This document shows, piece by piece, positions 63,354 through 64,000 of a stretch of DNA of 64,000 nt. This stretch comes from an uncultured Alphaproteobacteria bacterium (GTDB taxonomy: Bacteria > Pseudomonadota > Alphaproteobacteria > Thalassobaculales > Thalassobaculaceae). Position 1 is the first letter of the stretch, and each line of letters starts with the position of its first letter. The notes below the pieces were generated by a model. That model was not told where the DNA came from and ran no database searches. It saw only the letters and a list, made by a program, of their open reading frames with translations. Position numbers and translations under genes: made by a program. The stretch is taken from assembly GCA_937776645.1 (NCBI GenBank), contig CALMRI010000012.1, positions 62,001 to 126,000 on the forward strand, given 5' to 3'.

Positions 63354-64000
63354 TGGCGGCTGAGCGCCCCAGCGTCGGTTTTGCCGGCGTCGGACAGCTG
63401 GGATCGGCGATGATCACCCGACTGCTGGCAGAAGGCTTTGCGGTCACCGCGTGGAATAGAACACCGACCGCCCTGTCGCCACTTGCCGCACGCGGCGCGC
63501 GGATAGCTGACACGCCGGCCGAACTGGCAAAACAATGCGATATTCTGTTGACCTGTGTGACCGACACCGAAGCGGTTCACCAGATCATCTTTGGCCCCGG
63601 CGGGTTCGCCAGCGCCGGCTAGCCGGGTCAGCTGTTCATCGATACCTCGACCATCGACGCGACAAAAACCCGGCAGATGGCGCAGCGATTAACCGACGAG
63701 ACCGGCATGCGATGGATCGATGCGCCGGTCTCTGGTGGGGCGGCGGCGGCGCTGCCCGGCTCAATGACGGTGATGGCGGGTGGCGCGGTCGAAGATTTCG
63801 AGGCGGCTCGCCCGCTATGGGACGCCCTGTCGGGCCAATGCACCTTGATGGGGCCGACAGGAGCCGGTCAAAGCACCAAAATGATCAATCAGGTTCTCGT
63901 GCTCGGTGGTTTTGCACCGGTGGCAGAAGCAGCGGCATTGGCGATCAACGCCGGTATCGACGCGGCGCGGATCCCCGGCGCGCTTTCCGGTGGCCGGGCC
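63353..64000 (+). pseudogene. 3-hydroxyisobutyrate dehydrogenase-family gene with internal TAG (runs off the end)
   Basis: The frame from ATG 63353 encodes VGFAGVGQLGSAMITRLLAE (NAD(P) loop), then TAWNRTPTALSPLAARGARI and CDILLTCVTDTEAVHQIIFG. A TAG at 63620-63622 falls between FASAG and PGQLFIDTSTIDATKTRQMA. The same frame then continues to the window end with WIDAPVSGGAAAALPGSMTV and GQSTKMINQVLVL (catalytic Lys region), all typical family sequence. One base change explains the stop. It is either a nonsense-mutated gene or a consensus error. It is coupled to the kinase by a TGATG overlap. Confidence 0.8.

Noticed and set aside
63620-63622. TAG read as pyrrolysine or programmed read-through
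   Set aside because: The protein family has no such residue, no pyl genes are seen, and a single nonsense change or base error is simpler.

Overview
The window reads as a chromosomal stretch of a Gram-negative, aerobic alphaproteobacterium. I infer this from the ctaC-ctaD-ctaB-coxF-ctaG-ctaE-DUF983-SURF1 oxidase order followed by thrC, an M16 peptidase and a GNAT gene, from heptose (LPS core) genes, and from the uniformly G+C-rich coding style. A Rhodospirillales-like member is my best guess, but no rRNA or other phylogenetic marker is present to prove it. No tRNA, rRNA, CRISPR array, phage or insertion sequence was recognised.

Region 1 (1-18.5 kb) is an acyl-CoA catabolic island. It holds the end of a PLP aminotransferase, an MFS transporter, a split AtuA pair, three CaiB/BaiF CoA-transferases, a FAS1/MaoC-like dehydratase, two luciferase-like monooxygenases, four acyl-CoA dehydrogenases in two adjacent pairs, a class II aldolase-like protein and a gamma-glutamyltransferase. 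Together they could import a carboxylic acid, activate it as a CoA thioester, dehydrogenate and hydrate it. The substrate is not evident.

Region 2 (18.5-22.6 kb) handles metals: a Cu+ P-type ATPase behind a textbook MerR/CueR-type promoter, two Lin0512 proteins, and a MerF-like membrane protein overlapping a GDCCVxC protein. REP-like palindromes flank this block.

Region 3 (22.6-42 kb) is housekeeping: GNAT, M16 peptidase, threonine synthase, a DUF1932 dehydrogenase, a decayed citrate synthase fragment, M32 carboxypeptidase, the aa3-type cytochrome c oxidase operon with its assembly factors, tldD, a DMT exporter, gshA, rsmE, ubiA, a methyltransferase and a DUF350 protein.

Region 4 (42-59.3 kb) is a second accessory catabolic zone: a monooxygenase-like small protein, FMN reductase, nitronate monooxygenase-like protein, Rieske oxygenase, M20 amidohydrolase, VOC protein, a frameshifted MFS gene, phhB and an amidase. 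It ends in an unusual cluster made of a plant-type SABATH carboxyl methyltransferase, a PhyH dioxygenase, a large VOC protein and an atypical SDR, facing a hydantoinase/oxoprolinase B-A pair.

Region 5 (59.3-64 kb) carries gmhB and rfaE-type heptose genes split by a parvulin and a visibly A+T-richer segment, then a 3-hydroxyisobutyrate dehydrogenase-family gene with an internal amber stop that runs off the end. Several genes are broken or odd (MFS frameshift, amber stop, citrate synthase remnant, truncated DUF983, probable ATT start). This means either real gene decay or consensus errors, and read-level checking would separate the two.
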